A stretch of DNA of 64,000 nucleotides from Ruminococcus flavefaciens. Its GTDB lineage: Bacteria > Bacillota > Clostridia > Oscillospirales > Ruminococcaceae. The stretch covers positions 248,334 to 312,333 of the forward strand of contig NZ_FNWV01000003.1 in NCBI RefSeq assembly GCF_900108555.1, in the 5' to 3' direction. The notes beneath the pieces were generated by a model, which saw nothing but the letters and a program-made list of their open reading frames with translations, was not told the DNA's origin and ran no database searches. The translations under genes were made by a program, and so were the position numbers. Below, one piece after another: positions 17,255-25,565 of this stretch. Each line of letters opens with the position of its first letter. Position 1 is the first letter of the stretch.

Positions 17255-17279
17255 CAGGTTCGAGTCCCGTCACAAGCTC
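17255..17279 (+). repeat. Right copy of 25-bp tRNA-3'-end direct repeat (attachment site)
   Basis: Identical to 8461-8485, 83 bp after the integrase stop codon, which is the usual place for an integrase-proximal att site. Upstream bases (TTGTTTATTTGTTA) do not continue a tRNA, and downstream the CCA is replaced by TCA. A 17-bp hairpin (17294-17332, AGAATAGGCACTTTCTC and partner) follows without a T run. Confidence 0.8.
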
Positions 17280-17419
17280 TCATGAAATAACGCAGAATAG
17301 GCACTTTCTCGATGTGAGAGAGTGCTTATTCTTATGCCAAGAACGATGTGTATTAATAAAAAAACATGAATTCTATAACCCATAATATCAAAAACGCTTA
17401 TGAAAAATAAAAAAAGAAC

Positions 17420-17467
17420 TTGACAAGCGGGAAAAAGTATGATATTATATGAATAGATGTTCATATA
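17420..17467 (+). promoter_or_regulatory. Promoter with ArsR/SmtB-type operator
   Basis: TTGACA 17420-17425, 17-bp spacer, TATTAT 17443-17448. Overlapping the -10 box is TATATGAATA-GA-TGTTCATATA (17446-17467), a 10-2-10 imperfect palindrome of the kind bound by ArsR/SmtB metal-sensing repressors. No ArsR gene lies in this window. It precedes the methyltransferase gene. Confidence 0.7.
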
Positions 17468-17539
17468 TTCATATATACTTGGATATCAGAGTACAGAAGG
17501 CAATGCTGAAAAAATTTTTAGATGAACAGAGGGATAAAA

Positions 17540-18145
17540 ATGATCAGGAAAAGCTTTTGGGATAAGATAGCAGGAGTGTATGATCTCTTTGAAAGAGCAT
17601 ACAATCGTAAATGTTATGATAGTACAGGAGAAAGAGTTGCACAGGAGATCGGCAGCGGAGATGTCGTACTTGAATGTGCGTGCGGAACAGGTTCTATAAG
17701 CAAGCCTGTTGCAAAAAAATGCAGGAAACTCTTTGCTACGGATATGTCTGTAAATATGATGAAACGCGCAGAAAAAAACTGCTCAGAATGCAGGAATATC
17801 GTGTTTAAGAAGGCAAATATAATGTCGATCAACGCTAAGGACGATACTTTCGATAAAGTTGTCGCAGGCAATGTGATACACCTTCTTGATGAACCGTACA
17901 AAGCTGTGGACGAATTGCTCAGAGTGTGCAAAAAAGGCGGAAAAGTCATTATACCAACGTATATCAACATGGGAAAACAGTCAAGCGAGTTTTTGATAAA
18001 GATGTTTGATCTTGCAGGCGCACATTTTACAAAACAGTTTGACCGCAGGAGTTATGAGGCGTTCTTTATTAAGGGCGGATACGATGTGACCTTTGATATA
18101 GTTGAAGGAAAAATGCCGTGTGCAATAGCAATAATAAAAAAATAA
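17540..18145 (+). CDS. Class I SAM-dependent methyltransferase (UbiE-like)
   Basis: A 201-residue enzyme starting at ATG 17540 after GAGGG; an ATG at 17522 has no ribosome site. SAM-binding motif I is VLECACGTGSIS, followed by the acidic loop ATDMSVNMMKRAE and post-motif LRVCKKGGKVIIPTY. The opening WDKIAGVYDLFE is usual in UbiE-like methyltransferases. Two closely placed cysteines (CACGTG, NCSECRN) could bind a thiophilic metal. The substrate is unknown. Because the promoter carries an ArsR-type operator, the enzyme may belong to a metal or metalloid response (inference). Confidence 0.8.
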   Translation: MIRKSFWDKIAGVYDLFERAYNRKCYDSTGERVAQEIGSGDVVLECACGTGSISKPVAKKCRKLFATDMSVNMMKRAEKNCSECRNIVFKKANIMSINAKDDTFDKVVAGNVIHLLDEPYKAVDELLRVCKKGGKVIIPTYINMGKQSSEFLIKMFDLAGAHFTKQFDRRSYEAFFIKGGYDVTFDIVEGKMPCAIAIIKK

Positions 18146-18170
18146 CGGCGAGTACTTTTTGAATATAAAA

Positions 18171-18216
18171 ATATGCACCTCCAAAAGTGACAGACTTTTA
18201 GGGTGCATATTTATTA
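18171..18216. terminator. Bidirectional terminator between convergent genes
   Basis: ATATGCACCT-CC-AAAAGT pairs with ACTTTT-A-GGGTGCATAT around GACAG, with AT-rich tracts on both sides. It separates the methyltransferase from the convergent polyamine-synthase gene. Confidence 0.75.
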
Positions 18217-18234
18217 TTCAATTGCAAATAAGCT

Positions 18235-19737
18235 TTATTCCCAGTCTTTTACAGCTTCATTATAGTACTGGATCAAAATGGGCTTTGTAAGCTGGTTGAT
18301 ATCTGTATTTGTAGCGATCTCGTCCTTTGCGAAGCAGAAAAGCGACTCCATATTATTTTCAGAAAGATAACGAGTATCAACTGTAAGTTCATGCTTCTTT
18401 TCGAGCGCAGAACGGCTTGCCATATTGAAGCCCCAATCTCCGAAAGAAGGCACCTGCAAATGATAAGGCTTAACTTCAAATCCTTCGCTTTCGATAGTTC
18501 TGTTGATACACCAAAAAGCTTTAGGAGCGTAATAAGGACTTGTAGACTGTACATTCATTATACCGCTGTCGGTAAGATGATTGCCGCATAAGCGATAGAA
18601 TATGTTGCTGTAAAGTTTATTCAGAGCCTCATTATTCGGATCGGGAAGATCAACGATTATAACATCAAAAAGCCCGTCTGTTTCTTTGAGGTACTGATAA
18701 GCGTCCATATTGATTATAGTCAGCTTATCGCTGTTTAATGATCCCTCATTGATCTTTGAGATCTGCTTGTCAGTACGGCATAGATCAGTCATGCCCTTAT
18801 CAAGGTCGATCATAGTTATCTGTTTGATATCAGGGTATTTCAGCAATTCGCGGACTGCCAGTCCGTCGCCGCCTCCGAGGATAAGTACTTTATCGTGCTT
18901 TTCAGCATAAAGCATAGGGATATGTACAAGGCTTTCATGATATCGATATTCGTCAGCAGATGAAAACTGACAGTTGCCGTCTATAAACAGACGAACATCT
19001 TCCTTATGCTTTGTAACGACTATTTTCTGATATTGTGTCTGTTCGATCAGTATAACATTATCTCTATAGAGTCCGCTTTCTATTACCCTGCTGATATTTT
19101 CGGAAAATACCATGCCTATTGCCATAATAACAAGAAGAACGACAGATGCGATACGGAATAAAAAGCTTTTTTTCAATCGGTTTTTGAATGAAAAAATGAT
19201 CACAGCTGCACATATAAGATTAAAAGCACCTGCAAGAAAAGCTGTTGCAAAGTAGCCGAGATGAGGCAGCAAAAGCATAGGAAAGACGATCGCACCTATC
19301 AGACCGCCGATATAATCAAATGAAAAGATCGAGGAGAGCGTTAGTCTGAGTTCGTTTCTGTCCTCTTCAATAATACGTGTCAGAAGAGGTATTTCAAGTC
19401 CTGCAAGAGTACCGATGAGAATTATCTCGATATACATTACACAGGCGTATGATTCGATATACAGATTGGCAAGGAACAGTACAAGCGAACTTGTTCCGCC
19501 GATCAATCCTATACATATCTCGACCATGGCAAAACTGTTGAACAGATCTTTCTTTATATATTTAGAAAGAAAGGAGCCTATTCCCAGTGCAAACATATAT
19601 AGTCCTATAGTTACGGAATACTGAAATGTGGAATCTCCCAGAAGATAAGAGCTGACAGCACTTATTATCAGCTCGTAGACCATAGAACAGCCTGAGATAA
19701 TAAGTGTTGTCAGCATAAGTATGCGATAATTCTTCAT
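18235..19737 (-). CDS. Membrane-anchored spermidine synthase-like aminopropyltransferase
   Basis: 500 residues. The first 210 or so form about seven membrane helices (LMLTTLIISGCSMVYELIIS onward). The C-terminal half is a spermidine-synthase fold with the nucleotide-binding VLILGGGDGLAVREL, the acidic MIDLDKG and the active-site region IIVDLPDPNNE. Soluble SpeE lacks the membrane part, so this belongs to the membrane SpdSyn-like subfamily whose product is not well established. It is the last gene of a three-gene unit with DUF350 and DUF4178 proteins, 9 bp after the DUF350 gene, an association seen repeatedly in bacteria. Confidence 0.85.
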   Translation of the reverse strand: MKNYRILMLTTLIISGCSMVYELIISAVSSYLLGDSTFQYSVTIGLYMFALGIGSFLSKYIKKDLFNSFAMVEICIGLIGGTSSLVLFLANLYIESYACVMYIEIILIGTLAGLEIPLLTRIIEEDRNELRLTLSSIFSFDYIGGLIGAIVFPMLLLPHLGYFATAFLAGAFNLICAAVIIFSFKNRLKKSFLFRIASVVLLVIMAIGMVFSENISRVIESGLYRDNVILIEQTQYQKIVVTKHKEDVRLFIDGNCQFSSADEYRYHESLVHIPMLYAEKHDKVLILGGGDGLAVRELLKYPDIKQITMIDLDKGMTDLCRTDKQISKINEGSLNSDKLTIINMDAYQYLKETDGLFDVIIVDLPDPNNEALNKLYSNIFYRLCGNHLTDSGIMNVQSTSPYYAPKAFWCINRTIESEGFEVKPYHLQVPSFGDWGFNMASRSALEKKHELTVDTRYLSENNMESLFCFAKDEIATNTDINQLTKPILIQYYNEAVKDWE

Positions 19738-19746
19738 TTGGTCACC

Positions 19747-20178
19747 TTACATTATCACACCGCTGATAAGAATAGCAATTCCGATGAAAATACCTGCTAC
19801 CATGATACCGGCAGAAGTATTTCCTTTACCGATCTCAGTGTTGAGCTCGTACTTGCGGTTTATAAACTTGATCGCAAGGTAGGCAAGCATAAAGAAAACA
19901 ACACCTGCAACAAAATACAGAACGCTGCTCAGGATACCGTTCATGAGACTCTCTGTCTGACCGCTTTCTGAGGGAGAGTATATCGCAGCACGAAGCAATA
20001 TTCCTACACCTATATTTATTCCTGCCGAAACAAAGCCTACAGCTTTATTATCTTTTTTTATCTCCTCCGGAAACGAACATGGTATCACCAGATCTATGAA
20101 AAAATTGGCTGCAACCATTAATATCACTCCGAGGAAGGAATATATTGCCATTTCAAGTATATCTTTATAAAAATCCAT
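19747..20178 (-). CDS. DUF350 family membrane protein
   Basis: 143 residues with four membrane helices in two similar halves: FVSAGINIGVGILLRAAIY in the first and GIMVAGIFIGIAILISGVIM in the second, the internal duplication typical of DUF350. Function is unknown. The gene lies between the DUF4178 and membrane SpdSyn genes, with gaps of 11 and 9 bp. Confidence 0.85.
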   Translation of the reverse strand: MDFYKDILEMAIYSFLGVILMVAANFFIDLVIPCSFPEEIKKDNKAVGFVSAGINIGVGILLRAAIYSPSESGQTESLMNGILSSVLYFVAGVVFFMLAYLAIKFINRKYELNTEIGKGNTSAGIMVAGIFIGIAILISGVIM

Positions 20179-20189
20179 AAAAACCTCCG

Positions 20190-21272
20190 TTATTTGCCGC
20201 TGCTCAGGCCGCCGCCCGATGAGCGTCTCGTCCTGACGCTGCTTTGTCTTATGCTGTTTTGTCTGACAGTTTCTGAGTAAACCTTATACGTATTAGATGA
20301 AAATACAGTGGGCTCGCCATAGTATGAATCATATGGCGATGATGAATTATTGTAGGTATCTTTGTCTTTATCATAGCCTGCCGAATAATAAAAGAGCTTG
20401 TAATAATCATGTACTTTACTTGTACTGCAGTATGGTGCGGTATCATTTTTAAATGCATATTTTCGACCGGACACCTGTACATACACATCACCGCTTTCAG
20501 CTATGTATACCAGACAGTATTCTTTTTTTGTAAGTATGCCTACAGCTTCGCTTCCTTCTGTGGTATCCGGCTGGATTTGTTCAATCTCGCCTTCAATGGC
20601 ATCAATTATCCACTTGGTTACTTTATCTATTCCAAAAATCGAGTCTGTTTTATATACCTTTGCCTTCAGATCTTCATTACCTGTTATCGAAGTAACGTAA
20701 CTTAAGTGATAATCATCATCTAACACCTTTTGAATAGTCGGCACTTTATGAAAAAATGAAGCCAGATATGGTCCGAACATGATCAAACAAAGTATCCCTA
20801 TAAAGGTTAATGTTATCACAGAGCCCAGATATCTTGTTTTAAATGCTTCCTTTTTATCATGGCGAACAAAAGTTATCTCGTCCTCATCGAGATAATATCC
20901 TTCGCTCATCTCAACTTCATCGCTCCATATTTCCTTTGAGATGATCTTTTCCTCTGTCGAATCTTCATATTCATAAAATTGAGCACGATCACCAAAATGT
21001 ACATCAACACTGCCGCTTCGGCTGACGACCACTTCTGTTCCACTGTCTACAAGATCATATCCCCATTCACTAATGCCGTATTTTACTTGGCTGATGGAGT
21101 ATTCATGATAAACATCATCTATGCTGAGCCATTTTTCGCTTCCGCCATTAACAGGCTTCATTCGGTATTCGTCCCAGCGCATATTGTCTTTTGTATTTTT
21201 GTATGTTATTTTGCCGATGATAAAATATTCATAGCCATCAACATTTAATACATCACCTATTTTAAAAACCAA
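20190..21272 (-). CDS. DUF4178 domain protein with one membrane segment
   Basis: 360 residues. The N-terminal 120 (IGDVLNVDGYEYFIIGKITY, then WDEYRMKP, then KYGISEWGYDLV) match the beta-rich DUF4178 fold. A membrane helix lies at about 172-192 (YLGSVITLTFIGILCLIMFG). A second globular part follows, ending in a Ser/Arg-rich tail (QSSVRTRRSSGGGLSSG). The start is TTG, decided by GGGGGAG 8-9 bases upstream. It is the first gene of the DUF4178-DUF350-SpdSyn unit, thought to act at the envelope. Confidence 0.8.
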   Translation of the reverse strand: MVFKIGDVLNVDGYEYFIIGKITYKNTKDNMRWDEYRMKPVNGGSEKWLSIDDVYHEYSISQVKYGISEWGYDLVDSGTEVVVSRSGSVDVHFGDRAQFYEYEDSTEEKIISKEIWSDEVEMSEGYYLDEDEITFVRHDKKEAFKTRYLGSVITLTFIGILCLIMFGPYLASFFHKVPTIQKVLDDDYHLSYVTSITGNEDLKAKVYKTDSIFGIDKVTKWIIDAIEGEIEQIQPDTTEGSEAVGILTKKEYCLVYIAESGDVYVQVSGRKYAFKNDTAPYCSTSKVHDYYKLFYYSAGYDKDKDTYNNSSSPYDSYYGEPTVFSSNTYKVYSETVRQNSIRQSSVRTRRSSGGGLSSGK

Positions 21273-21311
21273 TGAATTATCTCCCCCTTTGGTTTCATAT
21301 CATATTATGTT

Positions 21312-21340
21312 ATTATATACTATAAAGCGTAATTTGTCAA
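21312..21340 (-). promoter_or_regulatory. Promoter of the DUF4178-DUF350-SpdSyn operon
   Basis: On the minus strand TTGACA (21340-21335), 17-bp spacer, TATAAT (21317-21312): a perfect consensus promoter about 40 bp before the TTG start. Confidence 0.85.
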
Positions 21341-21377
21341 GAAACTTAATAATCAATGGCAGTGCCTTATTCGGAAA

Positions 21378-22316
21378 TCAAATTTTATCTTTGGTACGCT
21401 GCTTCATAACGGCAGGCCATATCAATATAATGAAGGTCATCATAATGAAGTTCTTGGCAAAAGCTCCCCAGTGCAGACCGAATAAGGCTTTCAGCGGAAA
21501 AATGCCGAAAGTTATTATCAGCACGGTGATAAAAGAACCTGCTATCCCGAGCACAACGGTTTTCGGCGATAGAGACGGGCTGTATCTCACCCATTTTTTC
21601 TCAGCGTATCTTGCAGCGCAAAGGGCTGTAAGTCTGCCTATGCACCCGAATCCGTCTTTCATCATCGCTTTTGGATCAACGAGAAGTTTACCGTTCACTA
21701 TATCCCTCGGGTAAGGCTTTGCGGATATATATATCAGTGACGCTATACAGAAAACTATCCCTGCTGCCAGAACTATATTTTCTTTTTCCGTATGTTTTGA
21801 CAGGTATGAAGACAGCTTTGACATAAATAGTACAGCGATCGTTCCAAGCAGTATAGCTGTGAGGACGTCCTGCGGCGTATGTACTCCCAGATAATTGCGA
21901 GAGAAAGCGGTGAGCAGTATCATAAGCACACAAATTACCTTTATCCACCTTCGTTTTTTCGGTGACTTCAGAGCTAAACCACCGTAAATAGAGGCTGCAT
22001 TGGAGGTATGACCGCTTGGAAATGAATATCCTGTAGCCGATCTGACAGAATCACCTGCCGGAATGATACGGCTGTCCCTTATCCACGGTCTGTAGACGCA
22101 GGCTGTCAGCTTTACGATAACAGTGATCGCCGAACTCAAAGCATATGCTGACAGTGCATACAGTCCGATGCGTTTATCCTTACACCAGTATATGAATGCA
22201 GGTATAGTGATAAGGAAAGATATAGCAAATAGTGATACAAACTCCATAAACGGTGTAAGTGCATCATTGATACTTTCTCTGAAATGCTGTAAAAATAACA
22301 GGTAATCAATATCCAT
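21378..22316 (-). CDS. PAP2-family membrane phosphatase
   Basis: A 312-residue protein with the three PAP2 motifs: KLTACVYRPW, then YSFPSGHTSNA, then SRNYLGVHTPQDV, all on the outer side between membrane helices. About eight helices are visible. It would dephosphorylate a lipid phosphate such as undecaprenyl pyrophosphate or phosphatidate. The start at 22316 (ATG GAT) is 8 bases after AAGGAG; the ATG at 22322 would be too close. It has its own promoter. Confidence 0.88.
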   Translation of the reverse strand: MDIDYLLFLQHFRESINDALTPFMEFVSLFAISFLITIPAFIYWCKDKRIGLYALSAYALSSAITVIVKLTACVYRPWIRDSRIIPAGDSVRSATGYSFPSGHTSNAASIYGGLALKSPKKRRWIKVICVLMILLTAFSRNYLGVHTPQDVLTAILLGTIAVLFMSKLSSYLSKHTEKENIVLAAGIVFCIASLIYISAKPYPRDIVNGKLLVDPKAMMKDGFGCIGRLTALCAARYAEKKWVRYSPSLSPKTVVLGIAGSFITVLIITFGIFPLKALFGLHWGAFAKNFIMMTFIILIWPAVMKQRTKDKI

Positions 22317-22361
22317 TTGCATTGCTCCTTTTTTGATAGCCTTATGATCGTTTTTATATCA

Positions 22362-22390
22362 ATTATACATCATATATGTCTGAAAATCAA
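22362..22390 (-). promoter_or_regulatory. Promoter of the PAP2 phosphatase gene
   Basis: On the minus strand TTGATT (22390-22385), 17-bp spacer, TATAAT (22367-22362). Confidence 0.65.
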
Positions 22391-22442
22391 CAAAAGGATA
22401 TGTTTTTATAATTCGACAAAGGTATGGGAAAGCCATATAAAT

Positions 22443-22486
22443 AAAATCCCGAAACTTACACCTCTTAGTGAGTTTCGGGATTTTGT
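22443..22486. terminator. Terminator after the two-component genes
   Basis: AAAATCCCGAAACT pairs with AGTTTCGGGATTTT; A and T runs on either side make it usable in both directions. Confidence 0.8.
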
Positions 22487-22540
22487 TTATTGCGGATATT
22501 TTTCTGTTGTTTTGCTTATGATATCAGCTTTTTATAATAT

Positions 22541-24256
22541 TCAATATCTTATCTCAGCACTGAATTCTGTATTTGTACACGAGATATTCAGCTTAAATCC
22601 GTTTAATGCAGCAGCACGTTCGGCTATTGACAGACCGAGTCCGCTTCCGCCAAGATTGCTTCTTGATCTTTCTCCGCGCACGAAAGGCTTCTTCAGGTCT
22701 TTTACATCGACCTTTTCCTTGACAGTATTTGTTATGATAAGCTTTTTGCGCTCGCAGACAGCTTTTACAGTACCGTTCTCTGCGGTATATTTTACCGCAT
22801 TGGAGATAAGGTTTTCGATGATGTTTTCAAATGAAGTTTTATCGGCTTTTATCTCTGTATTGCCTTCAACGGTGAATTTTATACCTTTCTCTTCAAGTAT
22901 CGGCTCATACTTCTTTATCGCCTCTTTGACGACAGTTTCAACGCTTATCTTTTCGTATTTTATCTCCGAACCGCCTTCGAGACTGTTAAGGAACAGTGTT
23001 TTGTTTATAATGGAATCCGTAAACTTTATGTTATCAAGTATGGCACTGAGATACTGCTTTTTCTCATCTTCTGTCAGTTCGACTTCCATTATATTTTCCG
23101 TATATCCGCCTATTGCCATAAGCGGTGTTTTTATGTCGTGGGCAAGGTGGTTCGTCAGGTCGCGCTGATAGTCGTCCATAGCGTATTTAGCTTTATTTAC
23201 AACATTCTTTCTCCAGCAGTAAAGTGCTGTTACAGCTAATACAGCAAGACTGAACAGAATAACATATTTCCAGTAGAACTTCATGAACTCAGGTGTGGTA
23301 TATTTTACGGTATAACGCAGGAATACACAATACTGTTCCTTATTGATATATATTGGGAAAGAGCGTTCAACGCACCAACCTCCCTCTCCGTCACCACTAT
23401 ATCCGCCGAATGAACCGCCGTCTTCCGAATACTTACAATCATTGTAAAATCTTTCCAGTACGTCCTGCTCCTCGCCCCAGAAGTTGAACATTGTGCATAC
23501 GGGATAATTCTTTGATGAAAGGCTGTCAAGCTCTAAAAGCTCATAATTATCATCATCTATATTTATATTGATCTCTTTTGTTCTCAGTATCAAATATTCA
23601 GGTCCGCTGTTTTCGGGGACATTGTCATAATCGTATTTTATAAGTTTCATACTGCCCTTATGAGGTATGAAAGTGTGATCTTTCTTGTTTACATAAGCAC
23701 TTTCAAGCTTCATTTCAACCCATGAATGTAATGTCTCTTCTTTGGCAAGTTCACGATGATCGTTATACAGCTGCTGTACTTCGGGGATATTATCTTTTTC
23801 GGGACATATATAGTTTCCGTTATCAGGAGCATCTTTACCGAAACTTATAAATACCTGCAATGTAATCAGATTAGATGCTGCGATATTATTGTCCTTGTCT
23901 ATAACAGCTGCAACAGCATGATTTCCATCGCAATATCTTGGTACTATCTGTGGACCTCCGTTTTTGGAAAACTCATCTTCAAACATTATATCAAAATACA
24001 CATACTTTGTAAGGTAGCTGCTTAGTTCGGACATCGTATCTCTGCTGCTGTTTTTTGCTTCGGTTCGGTTTACCCAGCTCTGCACACGCGAAACGTTTTC
24101 TTCGATACTGTTTGAAGCTTGATTTCTGGCATCTTCGCGCTCATATTCCCAGAATCCGTAAGCAAAAATCAGGCATAATGCGATAGCTACAGAGAAAGAC
24201 TTTATCATTATTTTAAGCAGAGTTTCGCGTTTTTTCTTTTTGAATTTCTTTTTCAT
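22541..24256 (-). CDS. Sensor histidine kinase
   Basis: 571 residues. A membrane helix lies at about 16-33, then an extracellular sensor of about 270 residues, then a second helix (about 305-323). HisKA follows with NHLAHDIKTPLMAIGGYTEN (phospho-His), and the ATPase domain has NLISNAVKYT (N box) and GGSGLGLSIAE (G box). AAAGGAG precedes the ATG, which is 13 bp after the response-regulator gene. The large extracytoplasmic part suggests sensing outside the cell; the ligand is unknown. An ABC/lipoprotein set lies upstream but is not clearly part of the same operon. Confidence 0.93.
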   Translation of the reverse strand: MKKKFKKKKRETLLKIMIKSFSVAIALCLIFAYGFWEYEREDARNQASNSIEENVSRVQSWVNRTEAKNSSRDTMSELSSYLTKYVYFDIMFEDEFSKNGGPQIVPRYCDGNHAVAAVIDKDNNIAASNLITLQVFISFGKDAPDNGNYICPEKDNIPEVQQLYNDHRELAKEETLHSWVEMKLESAYVNKKDHTFIPHKGSMKLIKYDYDNVPENSGPEYLILRTKEININIDDDNYELLELDSLSSKNYPVCTMFNFWGEEQDVLERFYNDCKYSEDGGSFGGYSGDGEGGWCVERSFPIYINKEQYCVFLRYTVKYTTPEFMKFYWKYVILFSLAVLAVTALYCWRKNVVNKAKYAMDDYQRDLTNHLAHDIKTPLMAIGGYTENIMEVELTEDEKKQYLSAILDNIKFTDSIINKTLFLNSLEGGSEIKYEKISVETVVKEAIKKYEPILEEKGIKFTVEGNTEIKADKTSFENIIENLISNAVKYTAENGTVKAVCERKKLIITNTVKEKVDVKDLKKPFVRGERSRSNLGGSGLGLSIAERAAALNGFKLNISCTNTEFSAEIRY

Positions 24257-24269
24257 AGGATCAACTCCT

Positions 24270-24938
24270 TTAGGTTTCTGTCAGCTTGTATCCCCGTCCT
24301 ATGACAGTGTGTATCTGACTGCCTGCGTTTCCAAGCTTTTTTCTGATGCGCTTGATAGTATTGTCCACAACACGGTCGATACCGAAGAAATCATCTCCCC
24401 ACACCTTATCGAGAAGAGTATCACGGTTAACTATCCAGCCCTGATGTTCCATAAGATAGCTGAGAATAGAAAACTCCTTTGGAGTAAGTTCGATCTCTTC
24501 ATTGTCAACATAACAGGTAAGCTTACGGGTATCAAGTTTTATTGCGCCGCATGATATAACGCTGTCGGAGCAGCTTTCATTCCGTTTTACCATGGCGGAG
24601 CATTTTGCGAAAAGGGCAGAGAGAAGAAACGGCTTTACTATATAATCATCACAGCCGAGATCATAGCCGTGAAGTATATCTTCTTCATGACCTCTTGCGG
24701 TAATGAATATGATGGGGATATCACTGATACGTCTTATATTTCGGCAGATCGTAAATCCGTCAGTCCCGGGAAGCATAATGTCAAGAAGTACGATAGAATA
24801 GCCTTCGAGTTCATTTTGGGTGATACTCACAGCTTCACTGCCGTTGTTTATTATAGTTATCTCAGCACCTTTGCTTGTAAAGTATTTTCTTGTTACTTCA
24901 CATATCTGAAGGTCGTCCTCAATAAGCAATATCTTCAT
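24270..24938 (-). CDS. OmpR/PhoB-type response regulator
   Basis: 222 residues from ATG 24938, after AAAGGAG; an in-frame upstream ATG at 24968 has no ribosome site. The receiver has LLIEDD, the phospho-acceptor VLLDIMLPGTDG and the switch lysine YIVKPF. The C-terminal winged helix (LTPKEFSILSYLMEHQGWIV, then VDNTIKRIRKKL) binds DNA. It pairs with the histidine kinase that follows it. Confidence 0.95.
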   Translation of the reverse strand: MKILLIEDDLQICEVTRKYFTSKGAEITIINNGSEAVSITQNELEGYSIVLLDIMLPGTDGFTICRNIRRISDIPIIFITARGHEEDILHGYDLGCDDYIVKPFLLSALFAKCSAMVKRNESCSDSVISCGAIKLDTRKLTCYVDNEEIELTPKEFSILSYLMEHQGWIVNRDTLLDKVWGDDFFGIDRVVDNTIKRIRKKLGNAGSQIHTVIGRGYKLTET

Positions 24939-25025
24939 TATCAAACCACTCCTTTTCCCTTTAGCCATATTGTATCATACTGATGTGTCATTTGTATATC
25001 ATTTCCCGTTTATTTCTGTAATCCA

Positions 25026-25054
25026 ATTGTACTATACAGCGTTAGGCTTGTCAA
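25026..25054 (-). promoter_or_regulatory. Promoter of the two-component operon
   Basis: On the minus strand TTGACA (25054-25049), 17-bp spacer, TACAAT (25031-25026). Confidence 0.75.
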
Positions 25055-25070
25055 TCTTTTGGACAAAACG

Positions 25071-25104
25071 AGCCGCCCCATATCAATATGGGACGGCTGT
25101 TTTC
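25071..25104. terminator. Terminator between the ABC set and the two-component operon
   Basis: AGCCGCCCCATAT pairs with ATATGGGACGGCT, with TTTT after and AAAA before, so it can work from either side. Confidence 0.85.
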
Positions 25105-25335
25105 GTCGCTGTATTTTTTTATAATAAGCTGTAAACCTTGAGTGAAGCCTAAAACAGTATGCTCGAAATTTTAGATAGGCTTGTAGGAAACATTGATAAA
25201 GTTTATTTTCACAGGATGATCTTCATTATAGAACGAATACCTCGGAGGTGCAGAATGAACTATACAATATCAATCACAGCTAACGATCTCAGAGAAACAG
25301 ATTCTTGTATATCTTAGCTCCAAGGACAGATTCTA
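25105..25335. other. Decayed intergenic stretch
   Basis: No intact gene. A 20-codon frame starting at 25255 has a good ribosome site (GGAGGTGCAGA-ATG) but stops after SCIS, so it is probably the stub of a lost gene. Nothing else is recognisable. Confidence 0.4.
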
Positions 25336-25551
25336 TCAGCAGGCAATCCTCCATTGTATCAGCGTGTTCGTGGTCGGCTCTTTGCCTTTAAGTATTCCGC
25401 TGTTTCCGAGAGCAGCGTATATATTTTTTTCACCGTGTTTGACTTTATAATCAAAGAAATAGTCAAGGACTTTGTCATCAATGCTCCTTATCTGACCTTT
25501 ATCATGAGCAATACTGATAAGCAGCGACATAACGCTTTTTGAAGATTCCAC
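25336..25551 (-). pseudogene. Fragment of a beta-lactamase-fold serine hydrolase
   Basis: 71 codons. The first part (ESSKSVMSLLISIAHDKGQI, then DDKVLDYFFDYKV) matches the S-x-x-K region of class C-type serine hydrolases, with the catalytic Ser and Lys in SSKS. The normal protein continues with RHLLTMTSGL-type sequence; here it ends in unrelated residues. Both the N-terminal leader and the rest of the enzyme are missing. Confidence 0.5.
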
Positions 25552-25565
25552 AGCAGATCAAAGTA

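Noticed and set aside
22317..23168. 283-codon plus-strand frame over the histidine kinase gene
   Set aside because: It is antisense to the clear HisKA/ATPase domain and has no domain of its own.
25255..25317. Functional 20-residue peptide gene
   Set aside because: It has a good ribosome site, but it lies in a decayed stretch beside a gene fragment and has no promoter I can support; more likely a gene stub.
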